Shown here: positions 52,901 through 64,000 of the stretch, one piece after another | Layout: each line of letters opens with the position of its first letter | How positions within the stretch are numbered: the first letter of the stretch is position 1 | The notes under the pieces: model-generated | What the model was told of the DNA's origin: nothing | Database searches by the model: none | Seen by the model: the letters and a program-made list of their open reading frames with translations, nothing else | Made by a program: the position numbers and the translations under genes | Assembly: GCA_905250075.1 (NCBI GenBank) | Contig: CAJNOP010000026.1 | Span: 1,611,098 to 1,675,097, forward strand | Source: Rotaria sp. Silwood1 | Lineage: Eukaryota > Rotifera > Eurotatoria > Philodinida > Philodinidae | Direction of reading: 5' to 3' | DNA: 64,000 bases

Positions 52901-55900
52901 GAAAATATTCACTTAAGATTAGTAAAGTAAGTGCTACATTTAAGTATTACTAAGCATAAGTAATAGACATTTTACTACCAACAAATTGAATGACGATATT
53001 TCAACCGGAAATTTTCCGAGCTTCTATTAACAATTAGACTTGTCTATAAGGCAAAATCTCAGTTGGAAATATCATTATTCAGTTTGTTGGTATATTCCAC
53101 GTCAGAAAGTTAAACTCTAGTAAAATGCCTAAGGCAATCTATCTTTTTGAAGTTTTGCGTATCACACTAAACTCTCGCGTATGCACTAAATTCGAATTCA
53201 AAAGTGATCAATCATTTGACAACGTTTTCTTATGAGAGGAATCGAAGCTTTTCGGTTACTCTTCAATTGTCTAATCTTACTTCGGAAAGAAATTCTGAAC
53301 CAATATTCAGAAAAATCGAAAAAGTCTGATTCTAACCGATATTGTCTTTTAACAGCCGAATAAAGGAATGAATATTTTATAGCAAAACTTTCGCATCATA
53401 GATTGCTATGAATTCATAAAATTTCATAATATAAATAAAAAATCAACTCGTTATTTTCTCTAGAAAATGAAATATAAACCTTTAATATTTCGTAAATCAA
53501 TTGATGCATGTTCATGAATTCCAATACCAGTTCGAATAAAACGTAATGATGAATCTTTTGCAAGTCCTGAACATGCTACTAACTATACACAAAAAACAAA
53601 TGAAAATTATTTTCAGAATTTCAACATTAAATTATTTTGCATCTAACTTGTCGATCTTGTCGTTCAAGATCAATAAGACACATATCAAGAATAGGTGCAA
53701 GATTTGTATACGATTCAAGTATTTCTAAATGACTACCATTTTGTGGCTCTGGAAGAAGCTAAATTATAATAGAAAAAATACTGAAAAATAATTTCAAAAA
53801 AAAAATGAATTTCATATACTCGAATAAGTTGACTATCACCAAAATTGGAACCAACAAAAGCAACACTATTATCTAAATAAATTATATATCCACTAATTGA
53901 TATTTCACCAAGTAGATTCAACTAAAAAAAATTACAAAACAAAACTAAATATTTTCTTTTTTTCTTTTAATATTACTTTTCGATCAGTAATTGTTGTTGA
54001 TAAATTTCCATTATGTTTATCAGATTCAAGTATAAGTAAATAAAGTTTACCACAATCATCAGTTACTAAATATCGATGGTCATCATCAATTGGACAATAA
54101 CTTATTAAAGATGTTGTTTCCTGAAACACAACAAGAGAAAATATCTAGTAAATTTATACATCGATGTTTACTTCAAGTAAAGGTGATTCAATTTCTAATC
54201 TTTGTTCATTTTCTTTATATATTCCAATAGAATTTCGACCGATAACAATACAACTGAATTCATTTTGTCCAACTAACAAAACAAAAAATATAAATACTTA
54301 AAAATAGCAATAAAAATTTGATTAAATAAATTTTACATGGGATAAGAAATGATGCTTCAGATTTTGTGATTTTTTCTTTCCAACTTAATCGAGATATTAT
54401 GTGTTCTTTTATTTCAATTTCATATGTATGTAAATTATATTCTTCTGGTTCTTTACCAATAACGTAATATGATTCAGGTTTACACTATTTAATAATAAAA
54501 AAAAAAATATATTATTTATTGTAAAAAAAAAAACAAAGAAAAGAAAAGAAAAATAAGTCATTAATGATTTACTGAATGTAAAATTATAAATGCCGGTCTT
54601 TGATGACCAGGTAAAAATTGAATATCAATTATATTTTGTTCATCAATTCTAAATAAGAATTTTTTTTTTTTGTTTGGAATATAAAATTAGTTAAGAATTA
54701 TTTATTTACTTAATATTATAAGCTTCAAGATTTTTTGATGAAGACTCTTTAGACGATAAATCTTTTAGATAAATAAGTTTAATAACTCCTTCTAATATAC
54801 GTAATAAGATAAGACCATGTTTTGTGTCAATTGTACATAATGGCTGTCGAATGGAAGGTCGACCAGTATCCTGAAATATAATTTATTTGTAGAATTGTAG
54901 AAAAAATCAAATGATTTCGAATGTACATCTTCAGTTATCTATTAATCTTTTATAACAGAAGTTTTGTTTTTTTTGAAGAAGTTATAATATACATCATCAT
55001 AATTCGATATTTTCATTTCCCAAGTCGACACTTCTGTCTGGAATTATCCATACAGAATATCCAGGTATAAGAGAGAGAATGCGTCAAAACTGGAACGAAC
55101 AATTTTTCCTACAATTAGTGCTGACTGTAGCTCTGGATAGAAGGCCAACCTAATACAGAGTTCTTCTGCTCAATTTCTTTTCCTTCGCTAATAATACTGA
55201 GCTTGGAACACAGTGTCTTGTACATACATACCGAGTTAATCCCTCAGTCATGGCGACAAGCACAGATCTGTTTGAAATTATCTTTCTTTTACTAATTATC
55301 TATTAGTTCTTAAGACAAAATGATGTGAAACAGATCATTAAAATACACATCAACTTTTCAAGTAATTCAATTTATTATTCTATTTACTTCATACTCTTGA
55401 TATCAGCATCGGTAGTTCGATATGTACCGATATTTAAGTTGATTCAAAACTTTTTAGTTTTGAATCCTAACTGGTGAACAGAGTATAGCACTTTACACTA
55501 AATCGAAGATAAATTTGAAACTCTTGTACACCACCAACCATTTCCAGATTCAAAGATTTTGTTTTTATGTATTTTTAAACGAATTTATCTTGAAACCATG
55601 TCTGTTTTCATCCTATCAGTTACAAACATTGTATAACTTTAAAACGTCCTCAGTTGACACGTGTTTGATCACGTTACAAAATTATAGTATGTAACTATTC
55701 TTTCACACATCTTTAATAAAAATATTGAAATCTACCTTTAATAAACCATGACATTTCGTTAATATTTCATATTGATCATTTTCTGTTTTTCGACAGTCTA
55801 ATATCATTCCATGATATTTATTCGTAAAAATAAATAAAACATCTTTGTTCATATTCTATTTTAAAGAAAAGAAAATAAATAAATAGAAAATTATTATTAA

Positions 55901-56135
55901 TTTTGGTATGTTTTTCTTTTACACTTAAACGAAAACATTTGAGTATATTAATTCGTCCATAAAGACAAACATCTTTGACTAATTTAAGACCTTCAGAACC
56001 AATAATATATATTTCAAAATGTGTATTTTTAGCAACAATTAAATTTAATTCAGTTGATGATGTAAAATAGCCTGTTGCAAGTGCTGTTACTTGTGTAGGT
56101 CGTTGAACTGTAACAACATAATTTGTTGCTGCCAT
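46969..56135 (-). CDS. DDB1: DDB1, damage-specific DNA-binding protein 1, 20 exons, 1158 aa
   Basis: Exons (5' to 3'): 55923-56135, 55736-55855, 54710-54870, 54573-54648, 54337-54484, 54172-54272, 53977-54120, 53820-53921, 53648-53758, 53480-53582, 51703-51772, 51543-51651, 51319-51494, 51088-51251, 50187-50840, 49116-49378, 48875-49051, 48619-48814, 47113-47423, 46969-47046. They total 3477 nt in frame; human DDB1 is 1140 aa. The N-terminus [24 protein letters not shown] and the C-terminus L-I-E-T-Y-L-D-L-P to E-E-L-S-R-I-H are those of DDB1. DDB1 is the triple beta-propeller adaptor linking Cullin 4 to DCAF substrate receptors, and it acts in DNA-damage recognition. Larger introns lie at 47424-48618, 49379-50186 and 51773-53479. 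The start codon is 245 bp from that of the divergent RSPH14 gene. Confidence 0.95.
52966..53129. repeat. Foldback inverted repeat in a DDB1 intron
   Basis: CATTTTACTACCAACAAATT and GATATTTCAAC on the left (52968-53005) are matched in inverted orientation by GTTGGAAATATC and CAGTTTGTTGGTA on the right. The outer ATTTTACTA pairs with TAGTAAAAT at 53119-53127 across a 27-bp insertion in the right arm. No frame lies inside. It fits a small decayed MITE in the 1.7-kb intron 51773-53479. Confidence 0.6.
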
Positions 56136-56380
56136 CTTATACAATGTATTACAATCTATTTAAATTGTTTCCTTAATTAATAAATAACAAATCTTATCAT
56201 TCTGTACAAAAAAACTCAACAGCATTTCCTATGATTGGTAAACAGATCTTAACCAATGGAGAATATATATTAGATGCCACTGCTGTCAATGTTGCTTAGA
56301 AACGTTTTGAGATTAAACGTTTATAATGGAATGTAACAAATTTTATTTTATTTCTTGTTAGAATCACAAGTTCAAAATAA
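56136..56380. promoter_or_regulatory. Bidirectional DDB1/RSPH14 promoter region
   Basis: The 245 bp between two divergent start codons contain an ATTGG (inverted CCAAT) near 56234, a CCAAT near 56255, and GTTGCTTAGAAAC at 56291-56303. The last is close to the RFX X-box (GTNRCC-RGYAAC) with two departures and lies 78 bp before the RSPH14 start. X-boxes drive ciliary genes in animals, which fits RSPH14. Function is inferred. Confidence 0.4.
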
Positions 56381-59015
56381 ATGGCTTCAAGCACAATACC
56401 AACACATTATCCACAACTTGTTGATCCAACACGAACACCACTTGCATTTCTTAGTCGTGCTGTCCCTCGTTTAGTAAGATCACTACATTTTGGACTGATT
56501 TTTCAAGGAATACAATTGTACTGTTGTTAGATAGTTAATTGAAAGTTAATGAACTGTATATCAATCGAAAATATATGTTTCATTATTCCCATAAGTCGAA
56601 CCTCAGATTGTTTGAATCGATATTTTACTATTTTGTATACAAGATTTTTAAAAATTAGTTAAAAAGCAGTAGACAATAATAAATTTTTCTAGATCATCTA
56701 ATTCCAGACACATTTAACAATTATGCTAAATACAGCAGATATTTTACCAGTACTTAATAGCATTAATGAAAATTAGTTACATAATGTTAATATATATCAA
56801 ACGAGAAGAATCACTTAAGTTACGATAATTACAGCTAGTAAGAAGGAAATGTAATGAAACATTGGATATTACTTCTTGTCCTTTATCAAAATCTTAGAAA
56901 AAAATCGATACCGCATAAGAGAACGTCCCTGAATGTTTCATCACTTTTAGATTGAGACTAAGTTGTCAGACGATAGACACTGATGAGTAGTATGAATATC
57001 TATAAGAGTTCAGTTGTCTGAATGTTTGCTCTTTAGATATCAAACTTTCACTGATTTTCAAGCTTCGACTTGAAATGTTTTACAGATAAAGCTTCCAATG
57101 ATATTAGTGTGTTGCAAAAGTTTGACGGATTTTTGTATCTCCGAATCTGAAATATGAACATCGAATATTTTCTTACAAAAGAAAGCAATGATCTATTGTC
57201 ACTAAGAACTTTATTGGTGTGCAAAATTTCAAGTCGAAACTGAAAATTCTATCTTCAGGATAACCTTGATGCTACACAGTATAGGCTGTCGTCTGAATAT
57301 AGTTTTGGTCAAAAAAGACAATCGACATATGTGGATGTTCCTTCGTCAGATATTTGCAATACTCAAGTTTTCTTTTAAATCGCTATAATAATCGACATTG
57401 CCATAGATAAAATCGATTTCTGTAAAATCCAAATGTCATGATAGAAGATACTATGTCATTTAACCTATGATTTTTCCGTCGAAGAAAAATTTCTAAATCC
57501 GTCGAATATAATACTGTAGCCAACAAAAAAAAATTTAGCTTACTTGAGAGTCTTGCTGAATAATTCTAAAATCTGTTTGTCTCATAGGACTATAACTTAA
57601 ATATTCTATTCTTTTTTAGAATCGAGAACTTAAAAGTGACGATCTTTTACTACGTCAACGTGCAGTACGATCATTATGTGATTATCTTCATGATCCAGAA
57701 CATATATTACCATGTCTTAATGAAGGTTCTTTTTTGAAAGTTTTTTTCTTCAATTAAAATAATTCTTTATTGATTTTTTTTTATATTTCAAGGTATTCCA
57801 GCTACATTACTTGAATTACTCAAAGATAAGGATCAATTTTGTCGTTTAAAATCTGCTGAATGTTATTATGTTATTGCCAGTAAATAATATTCGAAAAAAA
57901 TTCTTTTCTTTTTCTTTACGAAATATAAAATAATAGGTCATGCTATTGGTCGTCAAGCAATGCTTACTTGTAATGTAATTCCACGTTTAGCTGAATTATT
58001 TGATGACAAAGAACCATCAGTTAGACGAAATGCTCATAAAGCTGTATCTATGTATAGTGAAGCACCACCTGGTATATATAGCTTTATATTAAAAAAACTA
58101 TTAATAAGCTTTATGCTTTTTAGGTGCACAAAATCTTATTGAACTTCGTCTTGTTGATACACTTCTTAAGAAGTTGATTAGTGAACTTGATGAAATCAAA
58201 GTATGTTAATTTATATAATAATAAAAAAATATTTTATTGTCATGTCTCTGATTTTATTAAATAGGAATTAATATTAAATACAATTCATTTTTGTTTAATG
58301 GTTGATGTTGAACAAGCACTTACAGCTGATGCTATGTCAACATTAACATCATTACTTGATCACCCATCTGATAAAATAAAAACACTTGCAACATTAACAA
58401 TATTTCATTTGAGGTTAAAAATTAATTAATAAAAAGTTTGATTTAATTGAATTTTTATTGATTTTAGTGTTTCACTTAAAGGTAAAGAACGTGCTGTAGA
58501 AATTGGTACAGTTGATCGATTAGTGGCTTTACTTGATTCAAATAATGATGCATTGAAAAGTAAAACAGCACTTGCTCTTTCAATGTATGTTGATATAAAC
58601 AAATTTTAGATGGTTTTTAGTCTAATTCATATTATTTTTTTTTCTAGTATTTGTATTATTACGCCAGGAAAATATTGTACAATTAGAGCTGGTGCGATAC
58701 CAAAACTTTTAGCTATGCTTAAAAATGAATCGAGTGAATTAGTTGTCAATGCACTTAAAGTAAAAAATTATGATTTTTGGTTGCTATGACTAATAAGGAT
58801 GTTTTTTTTTTCGGCTTAGGTTATTGCATGTATTGCTGAAGCACCAGAAGGAAGACAACAATTACTTGAATCTGTTGATCAAGTAAATGAACTAATTTTG
58901 ATATATTCACTATTTTTTTGTGTATTTTTAGATTGAACAATACAGTAATCATCGATTACCTAATTTAGCGAAACATGCACAAATTGCGGCGAAAGTTATC
59001 AAATGGAAGCCTTAA
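56381..59015 (+). CDS. RSPH14: RSPH14 (RTDR1), radial spoke head 14 homologue, 10 exons, 340 aa
   Basis: Exons: 56381-56473, 57620-57725, 57793-57879, 57937-58071, 58124-58200, 58265-58413, 58468-58584, 58648-58759, 58820-58882, 58932-59015. They sum to 1023 nt in frame; human RSPH14 is 348 aa. The signature D-P-T-R-T-P-L-A-F at the N-terminus, then L-R-Q-R-A-V-R-S-L-C-D-Y-L-H-D-P-E and armadillo/HEAT-type repeats through the whole protein, with I-P-K-L-L-A-M-L and A-E-A-P-E-G-R-Q near the end, match this family closely. It is a component associated with radial spokes of motile cilia and flagella. Intron 1 is 1.1 kb; the others are 48-65 bp. An AATAAA lies directly after the stop. Confidence 0.93.
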
Positions 59016-61070
59016 AAAATAAAACAATTTTCTTTTTATTTTATCCATTTGATTATTTTTTTTTTCTTCTTTTTAATATATAATAAATCATATCATAAAA
59101 TTCTATGATCACAGACTTTGTCATTCAATGCTATGTTAGCAATCGTTATAGATTTTGAAGATAGAACAAATTCAAATTAATAAAGATAAAAATCTATCCC
59201 ATAGTAAATTCAATTTTGAATTCATATTCACTAATGAAAACATTATTAAATACCAAAAACCTTCGATGAATTTTCTATAGTTTCGTCTTGAATGTATGCT
59301 GCAAAAAAAATGCTTTTTCACTCACTGTACCACCAAAATTCTAGTTAGGGACAGTGAGAATCTATTAGAATTGCCATATTCTTTTCCTTGTATGTTGATA
59401 ATATAGTTTTCAATACAGGAACTCCTATGTTACACAGATTTTTCGTCTGTACAATTAAGCAATTCTATATTTCCTATTTTAATTCAAATATGCTACAAGA
59501 AAATTGAATTAAATTCTTGACTAAGATAAGAGTATAAAGAGTATGTATAGCTAATCATGTTCTTCATTATTCACTTATCTTTCTATGTATAATAAAAAAA
59601 CATATATAAAATTCGAAGAACAAGTTCATTTAAATCAAAACATAATTATACTTAATTTCTTTGTACATGAAACACACCTAATATTTACTAAATCAATGAA
59701 CAAAAAAAAAATCATTCATACTAATTGTGAAAACTATCATAAGGAATCTATCAAACAAATAATCTTAAAAACTTTTCAAAACACTTGAAACTTAAATACT
59801 CAATCAGTTATCATCATTAAATTTCTTCACACCTGCGAAAAATTTTGTCATATCCGTCAATGATTGGTTCCAAGAAAAGTAGCTCTACACTTTCGATTTG
59901 TGATTATCACAAGACAACACCTTAGAGGCACCATAACAAATCAATCGAACACGAAAAAAAAACCTCGTTTGGTCTTATTGTATACGTCTATTTACAGGCA
60001 ACTTCATCCGACGGGTGTGTATATTTGTTTGATGCAGTGCTTCTTTTTTTTTTACTATTTCTAACAAGTAATGATCCGTTCCCATCTTATACACTTTCTA
60101 TGGTATCATATTAAATAAAATAAAACAAAAATCACAAAAATGACTTACGAGACACGTTCTTTGATTGAAAATATATTTTAAGATGGCACGTGAACTTTCT
60201 TTGATCTCTTATTTCTACGGAGAGTCGAAGAAGAATAAAAAAAGAAAAAAGAAAGAAGGGTAATCAGTCATCAATTCTAATCGCTGCTCTTGACCACTAA
60301 CAAACAAAAATTTTCAATTTGTTCACATCTTATCACAAAAGCGTCATTTAGTGCAATGTCTATATACTTGACTATATATTTATCGTTGAATATTTTAGTG
60401 GCAAAAAAACAATTAGAAATATAAATACGGATTTCACAGTTGATATCATTCGTGTAATAAAATATATTTCTCTTTGCTTTCCTATTTTATTCGTTATCCT
60501 CGAGTTTAATCAAGCGTCAATGATGTAAAAAAAAAGACGAAATGCTTTAGCAAGAATAGATTGTTATCTTTATGAGTAATGACAGCAAAATGAGAATAGA
60601 CTATTTATGTGTCAATGACACAACAAATAGAGAAACGAAAAAAAATCGATATGTGTGTACAGACTCAAGTTAGGTTTTTTTTTCTAACGGAATAAGGATC
60701 AAGGAGACAAAATCAGTATTTGCTCACACTTTTTGAGGATGCTGTGTATACAGTAATTGATTGCCTTTTTCTCTTTTCTTACTTTCACCTGTATGTAACA
60801 TAGTCGACCATTCATTATTTCTTTCGTTTTTTTTTCTCTCTTTTTTCTTTGGGCGCTTTTTATTCGTCCTATTGGTCTCGTCATCGTAAACTTTTTTCTT
60901 ATTGGCTATCAACGGTATATTTCGATAACGCAAAACGAATTCATACACTACACCTTTTCAATAGAGCGAGAGAGAGAAAAAGAGAAAAAAGCGCGACAAA
61001 CAACCGAGGTGAAGCGTGAAGCTCTTGCACACTTGACAAAGCGAATATATCGACAGGTTTATACGTACAC
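59016..61070. other. Intergenic, upstream of the T-box gene
   Basis: AT-rich. The last 120 bp contain a GA-rich tract (GAGCGAGAGAGAGAAAAAGAG, about 60964-60984) and higher GC, plausibly the T-box promoter. No coding frame is supported. Confidence 0.4.
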
Positions 61071-64000
61071 ATGCGTATGGGTTTTCGACCTCTTGTTAAT
61101 TTAACAGCACCACTTGGTGCTAATATTAATTCAATATTTTCAACAACAACACGTTCATTTATTAATCCATTTCTTAATCAATCATCCTATACAATTGACA
61201 GTAGTCATTCCCAACAACAACTTAAAGATGATAATGATGATGATGATGATCCTGATCTTAAAGTTGAGTTAGAAAATAAACAATTATGGGATGCTTTTCA
61301 TGCACACGGAACTGAAATGGTAATATCATAAAATTTTAAATAAGAAAAAAAAAAGAGAATTCTTTTTGTTTTTTTTTTCTTTTGTTTCAGGTTATTACAA
61401 AAAGTGGACGGTAAGAGATAAAAAAGAAAATAATTTATATAAAAAAAATCTTTTCGTTTTTCGTAGACGAATATTTCCAGCTTTTAAAGTTAAAGTAACT
61501 GGTTTGAATCCACAAGCTAAATATGTCTTTTTAATGGATATTCAAGCAGCTGATTCTCATAGATATAAATTTCATAATTCTAAATGGATGATTGCTGGTA
61601 ATGCAGATCCAGAAATGTCAAAACGTCTTTATGTTCATCCAGATTCACCAGCAACAGGTTTATCAATTAAATATTTGGTTTTTTTTTTGCTTTTTTTATT
61701 TTTTATAAATTTTATATTATTGAAAATTTAAGGTGAACAATGGATGTCGAAATCTGTTTCATTTCATAAACTTAAATTAACAAATAATATCTCCGATAAA
61801 AATTCTTATGTAAGTAGATAATAAAAATGTTCATTAATCATCATGTTTTATTTTATTTTTTTTTCCCTTCTTCTCTATCCATTATCATTTACTCTAGAGT
61901 TATAAACAAGTTAATGTTTTGTTTCGATCAGTTTATTTGATATCGTCGCCGTATGCTTGTCTATCTTGACAATCGATCGTTACTATATTTCACCTTAAAG
62001 ATTCTCTTTACGTATCTAATGAGCCATAGAAAACGTAAAAAGAAAAAACGCAAAAAACGAAACTACTCTGCCAATAAGGGAAAAAAAGTCTATTTAACGT
62101 CAATTTGAAAAATTGATTTGTTTGCTTGTCATAAAATGTGTTGATAAAGGAGATTTCTTTCTTTTTCTTTTTTTTACCAACGAATAACACTCTATTAACA
62201 ACACTCATTCAGGTGCAAGTCAAGTTTCCTATTTTATGACAACAGTGGCAGACAATAAAGAATACGAGGAATGATTAAGAATTTTCTTTCTTTTTTTTTG
62301 TCTTTAGACAATACTCAATTCAATGCATAAATATCAACCAAGATTACATATTGTTAAAACGAATGATTTAATTAAAATTCCATGGTCACCAATAAAAACC
62401 TTTATATTTAAAGAAACACAATTTATTGCTGTTACAGCTTATCAGAATGAAAAAGTAATCAAAATTTGCTCGTTTTCTTTCTCTTCCGTTTATTTTTTTA
62501 TTAATGTAATAATATGTTTGATAGATTACCCAATTGAAAATAGACAATAACCCGTTTGCTAAAGGTTTTCGAGACAATGGAGCGGCAAGCAAGCGAGATA
62601 AAAGGTATATATGCGTATTTCGATTTTTTTTCTTTTTTTTTCATTGAATAATGTACATACGAAACGATGGTTGGCTAAGATTGATCAACTTCGATTAGTA
62701 TCCGTGTAAAAGCGATACATCACAGATGTACTTATGTAATAGTGTGCATATATGTATGTAAATAGATACAGATGAATACAAAGAGAAAAAAAACCGAATA
62801 CCGGTAGTCTCTCTATTCATTTATATTATCTTTTGAAATGAGAAAAAAAACGAAAGAAAAAACGAAAGATTCAAGTGGAGTTCATCATTCTTCTTTTGAT
62901 GATCTATCACTTTTTCTTTTCTCGAGGCACTCTCATCTCACTTACATTACTCTATCATATATACACATATATATCTGGATAAATAAAGTAGCTTCCTTCA
63001 TTTGTCGTTTATCATCATTTGATATAAAAAGACTAAAATGTATATATATATATATGTATTTTGTTGTGATTTGAACGTGTGCGTGCGAATGTCTGATGTG
63101 TCACGTTCAATTTGCGATCTCACTCTCTCTCATATTCTGATTGATCTGTCGTCCATTTTACTGTATATATATAAATACATTTATCTAGTGACAAAAACCT
63201 GACTGTGATCACTTATTTTCAATGTGTGATAATGGATGCAAATGGATAGAAAGAAATAAGAGGCATATACAACCTTCTTTCTTTTTCTTGTCTTCTTGTT
63301 TTATCATAAGACCAGATGGCTTTAATGAACACGAAAGAGATTTTTATTTGAATAGACATATTGGTTTTAAACCTCATTTGATTCTGTTAACTAAGATTTT
63401 CGCGTTAGTTTTATTTTTTAATATTAACTGTTATCTCTTTTGGCCCAAGAGTACATATTAACATGAGACGAATGAGCTTTTTTTCTTTATTTATCTTAAT
63501 GTTTTATCTTAAAGCTTTTCTTTTTTTTTTTTTTGACTATAATTATACTTGAATCTTGTCAAGCAATAGAGTTATTAAATTTAGACGTCTCAATTTTGAT
63601 CTATCGACGAATACAAACTCAACATCAAGAATTTTATTTGAAAAACCACAAATTCCTTTAATACCTACATATCATTCAATTGAAAATTCTTCTGAAAAAA
63701 ATGATTATATTGATATTGAATCACATAATCATTATGAGAATGATTCTATTAATATAAAACGTACACCAAGTTTATCATCAACAACATCAATTAGTACATG
63801 TTCACCAACAACGAATCATCATCGTTCAATACCTATCATATCACCAATATATTCTCATGATCATCAATCAATGAAAAGATCTCGTTCACCATCAACAACA
63901 GATGAAGATACAAATAAACGAGCTTGTTTAACAAATCATACTCGTCCAATTGTAAAAAATGATTTAAGAAATATTGAATCATTAATTGAACGTGTACCTG
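61071..64000 (+). CDS. Tbx2/3-type T-box transcription factor, 7 exons seen, incomplete at the window edge
   Basis: Exons: 61071-61319, 61391-61410 (20 nt), 61467-61657, 61733-61809, 62308-62454, 62525-62604, 63585-64000 (continuing). Two in-frame ATGs (61071, 61077) could serve as start. A ~65-aa leader with an Asp-rich run precedes the T-box: [103 protein letters not shown]. This is characteristic of the Tbx2/Tbx3/optomotor-blind group, nuclear DNA-binding regulators of patterning. Exon 7 is a Ser/Thr/His-rich linker with a basic K-R-S-R motif. The C-terminal repression domain is beyond the window. Confidence 0.92.

Noticed and set aside
62838..63461. Open frames between T-box exons 6 and 7
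   Set aside because: They lie in the 980-bp intron, with TA microsatellite sequence and no conserved motif. Splicing 62604 to 63585 gives the continuous T-box protein.

Overview
The window is eukaryotic nuclear DNA. It is strongly AT-rich, its genes are split by introns (many only 50-70 bp, GT-AG), and its proteins are clearly animal: DDB1, RSPH14, a Tbx2/3-type T-box factor, a mixed-lineage kinase, an ankyrin/SOCS-box protein and a kyphoscoliosis-peptidase-like protein. AT-richness, short introns, N/Q-rich coding tracts and small non-autonomous transposon relics suggest a small invertebrate. A rotifer, probably bdelloid, is my best guess, but this is inference. Two runs of ten N (20287-20296 and 39345-39354) mark assembly gaps.

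Layout. 1-5500 is gene-poor and holds a 0.4-kb inverted-repeat element. 5501-10599 (+) is a 12-exon C12orf56/DUF4551-type gene, convergent with a single-exon KY-like transglutaminase-fold gene (10787-13636, -). 13.7-18.9 kb is intergenic and holds a relic of a SWIM-finger, MULE-like transposase. 18985-19911 (+) is a TMEM272-like membrane protein. 20167-20286 (-) is the last 39 codons of a second KY-like gene, cut off by a gap. 20573-27677 (+) is a mixed-lineage MAP3K with kinase, zipper and CRIB but no intact SH3. 29072-30432 (+) is an ASB-type adaptor. 32663-32953 (-) and 34325-34618 (+) are two divergent, related glycine-zipper mini-proteins.

35776-42395 (-) is the most unusual locus. It encodes a secreted protein with two chitin-binding-like and two EGF domains, followed by a Q/S/T-rich tail encoded by about 33 tiny exons that are almost all phase 1-1. 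It contains an internally duplicated five-exon block. Next come an OTU protease (43017-43850, +), a myristoylatable Cys-rich DnaJ-zinc-finger-like mini-protein (44576-44848, +) and a GST-fold protein with polyQ and His/Pro-rich extensions (44945-46339, -). DDB1 (46969-56135, -; 20 exons, 1158 aa) is head-to-head with RSPH14 (56381-59015, +; 10 exons, 340 aa). The window ends inside a Tbx2/3-like gene (61071-64000+, +).

These are independently transcribed animal genes, not an operon. Exon structures were assembled by eye from splice sites and reading phase. In every complete model the exon lengths sum to an open frame. DDB1 and the ASB protein both belong to cullin-RING ubiquitin ligase biology and the OTU protein to deubiquitination, but nothing shows that they act together.
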